Assembly: GCF_029846175.1 (NCBI RefSeq)
Contig: NZ_JARWAC010000001.1
Location: 310,001 to 374,000, forward strand
Length of the DNA: 64,000 nucleotides
DNA from: Sphaerisporangium sp. TRM90804
GTDB taxonomy: Bacteria; Actinomycetota; Actinomycetes; Streptosporangiales; Streptosporangiaceae
Reading direction: 5' to 3'
The number at the start of each line of letters is the position of its first letter. Within the stretch, counting starts at the first letter, position 1. The notes beneath the pieces are model-generated. The model made no database searches and was not told the origin of the DNA. It worked only from the letters and a program-made list of their open reading frames with translations. Of this stretch, positions 61,330 to 64,000 are shown one piece after another. Made by a program: the position numbers and the translations under genes.

Positions 61330-61926
61330 ATGACCGTTGTGCGGAGTCCTACCCGCGTTCCGAGCCCCCGCCGCAGGGAGATCCTGGACGCGGCGGCGCG
61401 GCTGTTCGCGGCCCGGGGCTTCCACGGGGTCTCCATCGAGGAGATCGGCGGCGCGGTGGGCATCTCGGGGCCCGCGCTCTACCGGCACTTCAGCGGCAAG
61501 GAGTCGCTGCTCACCGAGATGCTGTTGGACGTCAGCGACCGCCTGCTCACCGCGGCGATCGAACGGGTCACCGCGGCCTCCGACGGCGCGGAGGCGCTGG
61601 ACGCGCTGGTCGCGGGGCAGATCGACTTCGCGCTCGACCACCCGGCGCTGATCACCGTGCACGACCGGGAGCTGGGGAACGTTCCCACGGCCGACCGGCG
61701 GCGGATCCGGCGGCTGCAGCGGCTGTACGTCGAGGAGTGGGTCACCGTGCTGAGCGAGCTGTACCCGGCGGCGCCGCCGCCGAGGCTGCGCGCCGCCACC
61801 CACGCCGTCTTCGGGCTGCTCAACTCCACCCCGCACAGCGCCGGGGAGCTGCCGCGGGACGCGATGGCCGCCCTGCTGCACCACATGGCCCGCGCCTCGC
61901 TGGCCGCCCTCGTTAACGATCGTTAA
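61330..61926 (+). CDS. TetR/AcrR family repressor of the leucine operon
   Basis: This 198-residue protein has an HTH in REILDAAARLFAARGFHGVS, IEEIGGAVGISGPALYRHFS and GKESLLTEMLLDV. The C-terminal domain (RRIRRLQRLYVEEWVTVLSE, THAVFGLLNSTPHS) is of the TetR_C type seen in acyl-CoA-responsive repressors of actinomycetes. It is divergent from the MCC operon. ATG 61330 is close to the promoter and lacks a clear ribosome site, so leaderless translation is possible. The last codons themselves form an operator-like palindrome. Confidence 0.87.
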   Translation: MTVVRSPTRVPSPRRREILDAAARLFAARGFHGVSIEEIGGAVGISGPALYRHFSGKESLLTEMLLDVSDRLLTAAIERVTAASDGAEALDALVAGQIDFALDHPALITVHDRELGNVPTADRRRIRRLQRLYVEEWVTVLSELYPAAPPPRLRAATHAVFGLLNSTPHSAGELPRDAMAALLHHMARASLAALVNDR

Positions 61927-61927
61927 C
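61912..61927. promoter_or_regulatory. Perfect palindrome at TetR 3' end, site 3
   Basis: GTTAACGATCGTTAAC is a perfect 16-bp palindrome that includes the TetR stop codon. It shares the GTTAACG arm with sites 1 and 2 and lies 234 bases before the ABC transporter start. Confidence 0.55.
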
Positions 61928-61999
61928 CGGCGCCGCCCGCCCGTGCCGACCGGCCCGCGGCGTTCCCCGATCTACCGGAAGCGGGTTGATCAGGCGGAC

Positions 62000-62030
62000 T
62001 ATCTCGATATATCGTTGAGGTATCTCGATA
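62000..62030. promoter_or_regulatory. Direct TATCTCGATA repeats upstream of ABC exporter
   Basis: TATCTCGATA occurs at 62000-62009 and 62021-62030, 21 bases apart (two helical turns). The first copy overlaps CGATATATCG (62005-62014). AT-rich, face-aligned repeats of this kind suggest a regulator site for the exporter; the regulator gene is not in the window. Confidence 0.5.
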
Positions 62031-62160
62031 GTAACGAGCGACTTCGCCACCCCGGGGCCAGGGGTGGCCGGGACGCCGCCGGAGGACATGATGGAGCTGG
62101 GCGTGCCGCGGGCCCGGCGCGCCGGTCCGCCGTCCCGGCAGGCGGCGGGGAGGAGACGAA

Positions 62161-63147
62161 GTGACGACGAACGACAAGCCCGCCGTCGCCGTACGGGGTC
62201 TGAGGAAGACCTACGGCGAGGTGGAGGCCGTCAAGGGCATCGACTTCGAGGTGCGCCCGGGCGAGGTGTTCGGGTTCCTCGGGCCCAACGGCGCGGGAAA
62301 GACCACCACGATCGGCATGCTGTGCACGCTGGTGCGCCCCACCGGCGGGGCCGCCGAGGTCGCCGGGCACGACGTCGTGCGCGAGCGCGACGAGGTCCGG
62401 CGCAACATCGGCCTGGTGTTCCAAGACCCGACCCTCGACGGCTACCTGTCGGCCGAGCAGAACCTGCGCTTCCACGCCGAGCTGTACGGCGTGCCCAGGG
62501 ACGTGGTCGCCGGGCGCATCCGGCAGGTCATGGAGATGGTCGCCCTCTGGGACCGCAAAGACGCCAAGGTGCTCACCTTCTCCGGCGGCATGAAGCGCCG
62601 CCTGGAGATCGCCAGGGGCCTGCTGCACTCCCCGCGGGTGCTGTTCCTCGACGAGCCCACGGTCGGCCTCGACCCCCAGACGCGCTCGGCGATCTGGGGC
62701 TACATCAACCGGCTGCGGCGCACCGAGGACATCACCATCTTCATGACCACCCACTACATGGAGGAGGCGGAGTACTGCGACCGCATCGCGATCATCGATC
62801 ACGGCGAGATCGTGGTCGTCGACTCCCCCGAGGCCCTCAAGGCCAGCGTCGGCAAGGACCGCGTGCGCATCGAGACCGGGGACGACCAGGCGGCCATCGC
62901 GGCGCTCGGCGAGCGCTTCGGCATCGTCGACGCAGCCGTACGCGGGGGCGTGGTGACGTTCGCCGTCGACGCGGGAGAAGCCTTCGTCCCGCGCTTGTTC
63001 GCCGAGCTCGGCGTGCCGATCCGCTCGGTCAGCGTGTCCCGGCCGTCCCTCGACGACGTGTTCATGAACTACACCGGCTCCACCATCCGCGACGCCGAGG
63101 CCGAGGGCGGCCCGTCGGCGTGGATGCGCGCCATGGCGAGGAGGTGA
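62161..63147 (+). CDS. DrrA-type ABC transporter ATP-binding protein
   Basis: This 328-residue ATPase has Walker A ([20 protein letters not shown]), the signature [18 protein letters not shown], and Walker B ([16 protein letters not shown]), with the H-loop in [15 protein letters not shown]-terminal extension of about 90 residues ([20 protein letters not shown] and onward) is typical of DrrA/daunorubicin-resistance and multidrug subfamily members. It energises the ABC-2 permease that follows by 2 bases. GTG 62161 has GGAGGAGAC upstream. The pair probably exports a drug, lipid or natural product. Confidence 0.93.
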   Translation: MTTNDKPAVAVRGLRKTYGEVEAVKGIDFEVRPGEVFGFLGPNGAGKTTTIGMLCTLVRPTGGAAEVAGHDVVRERDEVRRNIGLVFQDPTLDGYLSAEQNLRFHAELYGVPRDVVAGRIRQVMEMVALWDRKDAKVLTFSGGMKRRLEIARGLLHSPRVLFLDEPTVGLDPQTRSAIWGYINRLRRTEDITIFMTTHYMEEAEYCDRIAIIDHGEIVVVDSPEALKASVGKDRVRIETGDDQAAIAALGERFGIVDAAVRGGVVTFAVDAGEAFVPRLFAELGVPIRSVSVSRPSLDDVFMNYTGSTIRDAEAEGGPSAWMRAMARR

Positions 63148-63149
63148 CG

Positions 63150-64000
63150 ATGACGACGGACGTCACCACGCCCGGGGTGGCCCGGGTGCGGGTGCCCGGG
63201 CGCAGCCTCCGGCACGACCTGCGGGCGATCAAGATCGTGCTGCACCGCGAGATGCTGCGGTTCGTCAACGACCGCACCCGCCTGCTGTCCACGATGGTCC
63301 AGCCGGTGCTGTGGCTGTTCGTGATGGGCACCGGCCTGGGCGCGCTGTTCGCCGGCCCGGGGCAGGGCGTCGACTTCCGCACGTTCATGTACCCCGGCGT
63401 GATCGCCATGACGGTGATCACCACCGCCATGTTCTCCGCCGGCTCGATCGTGTGGGACCGCGAGTTCGGGTTCCTGCGCGAGATGCTCGTCGCCCCGGTC
63501 AGCCGCTCGTCCATCGTGATCGGCAAGTGCCTGGGCGGCGGCATCGTCGCCACCGCGCAGGGCGTGGTCATCCTGGCCCTGGCCGGGCTGGTCGACGTGC
63601 CCTACTCCCCCACGCTGTTCCTCACCCTGCTGGGGCAGATGTTCCTGGCGTCGTTCACCATCACCGCGTTCGGCGTGAGCCTGGCGGCGCGCATGCGCAA
63701 CATGCAGACCTTCTTCGGGGTCATGCAGATGGCCGTCATGCCGATGATCTTCCTGTCCGGAGCGCTGTTCCCGCTGGCCGGGCTGCCCGGGTGGCTGGCA
63801 CTGCTCACCCGGATCAACCCGCTCACCTACGCCGTCGACCCGATGCGGCACGCCGTCTTCTCCCACCTGGACGTCGCCCCGCACATCGCCCAGCGGCTCA
63901 ACCCCGGCGTCCACTGGTTCGGCTGGCACGTTCCGGTCGGGGTGGAGCTCCTCATCGTCGCCCTCATGGGAGCGGCCCTGCTGGGCGTCGCGATCGCCCA
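63150..64000 (+). CDS. DrrB-type ABC-2 permease (3' end beyond window)
   Basis: At least 283 residues are seen. Cytoplasmic N-terminus (LRHDLRAIKIVLHREMLRFV), then membrane segments including TMVQPVLWLFVMGTGLGALF, FMYPGVIAMTVITTAMFSAG, GQMFLASFTITAFGVSLAA and MAVMPMIFLSGALFPLAGLP. INPLTYAVDPMRHAVF is the ABC-2 signature. ATG 63150 is 2 bases after the ATPase stop, with GAGGAGGTGACG as ribosome site. The reading frame is open at the window edge, so the C-terminus is missing. It forms the membrane part of the exporter with the preceding ATPase. Confidence 0.92.
   Translation, partial: MTTDVTTPGVARVRVPGRSLRHDLRAIKIVLHREMLRFVNDRTRLLSTMVQPVLWLFVMGTGLGALFAGPGQGVDFRTFMYPGVIAMTVITTAMFSAGSIVWDREFGFLREMLVAPVSRSSIVIGKCLGGGIVATAQGVVILALAGLVDVPYSPTLFLTLLGQMFLASFTITAFGVSLAARMRNMQTFFGVMQMAVMPMIFLSGALFPLAGLPGWLALLTRINPLTYAVDPMRHAVFSHLDVAPHIAQRLNPGVHWFGWHVPVGVELLIVALMGAALLGVAIA

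Noticed and set aside
62088-62160. Possible short gene starting ATGATGGAG after GGAGG, before the ABC exporter
   Set aside because: The frame runs into the exporter ATPase in another frame, with Arg-rich nonsense sequence and no family match.

Overview
The window is chromosomal DNA of a very GC-rich, sporulating actinomycete. GTG and TTG starts are common, terminators are GC-rich hairpins without a U tract, and there are XRE/DUF5753 regulators with a DUF397 partner, a GerW-type sporulation protein and a Ser/Thr kinase with an external domain resembling spore-associated protein. The gene set suggests a Streptosporangiales-like lineage, but this is inference because no rRNA or marker gene is present. 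I saw no tRNA, rRNA, CRISPR array, transposase, phage gene or replication origin.

Layout. 1-8.3 kb holds housekeeping and stress genes: the start of a secreted protein, GerW, a CorA transporter, a LysE exporter, a Nudix hydrolase, an sdpR-sdpI pair, a lipoprotein, a secreted PI-PLC-like protein, and a divergent SDR/HxlR pair. 8.4-12.7 kb holds a secreted collagen-like protein with 84 uninterrupted Gly-X-Y triplets, an aldo/keto reductase and a membrane protein. 12.8-21.3 kb holds PolX, then a minus-strand run of two DUF485/acetate-type symporter pairs behind a LytS/LytT two-component system. 21.4-31.7 kb is mixed: a CAP protein, a glycosyltransferase, a repeat-flanked Uma2 nuclease, HIT, acyl-CoA dehydrogenase with MaoC, a MalY-type lyase, a lipid kinase, and a large M6 metalloprotease.

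31.9-41.5 kb holds a GlcD-type oxidase, the Ser/Thr kinase, and a tightly coupled operon (carboxyltransferase, biotin carboxylase, enoyl-CoA hydratase, AtuA) resembling acyclic-terpene or branched acyl-CoA carboxylation pathways. 41.6-47.7 kb is regulatory: DinB, two XRE/DUF5753 modules with different small partners, two TetR regulators, and a ferritin-like protein. 47.8-55.5 kb holds an AI-2E family permease, a phytoene-desaturase-like oxidoreductase, psuG with a PfkB kinase (pseudouridine breakdown), a 667-residue Pro-rich protein with a possible sigma-region-4-like helix-turn-helix, and a GNAT.

55.5-61.9 kb is a leucine/isovalerate degradation operon: methylcrotonyl-CoA carboxylase beta and alpha, HMG-CoA lyase, and acyl-CoA dehydrogenase. 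A divergent TetR gene sits beside it, with three matching GTTAACG-type operator-like palindromes, one of them at the TetR stop codon. 62.0-64.0 kb starts a DrrAB-type ABC exporter, and its permease runs off the window.

The best candidates for new biology are the XRE module bracketed by CAATTG operator-like sites, the 40-residue ORF coupled to an anti-sigma-like ATPase, the kinase with the SapA-like ectodomain, and the Pro-rich sigma-4-like protein.
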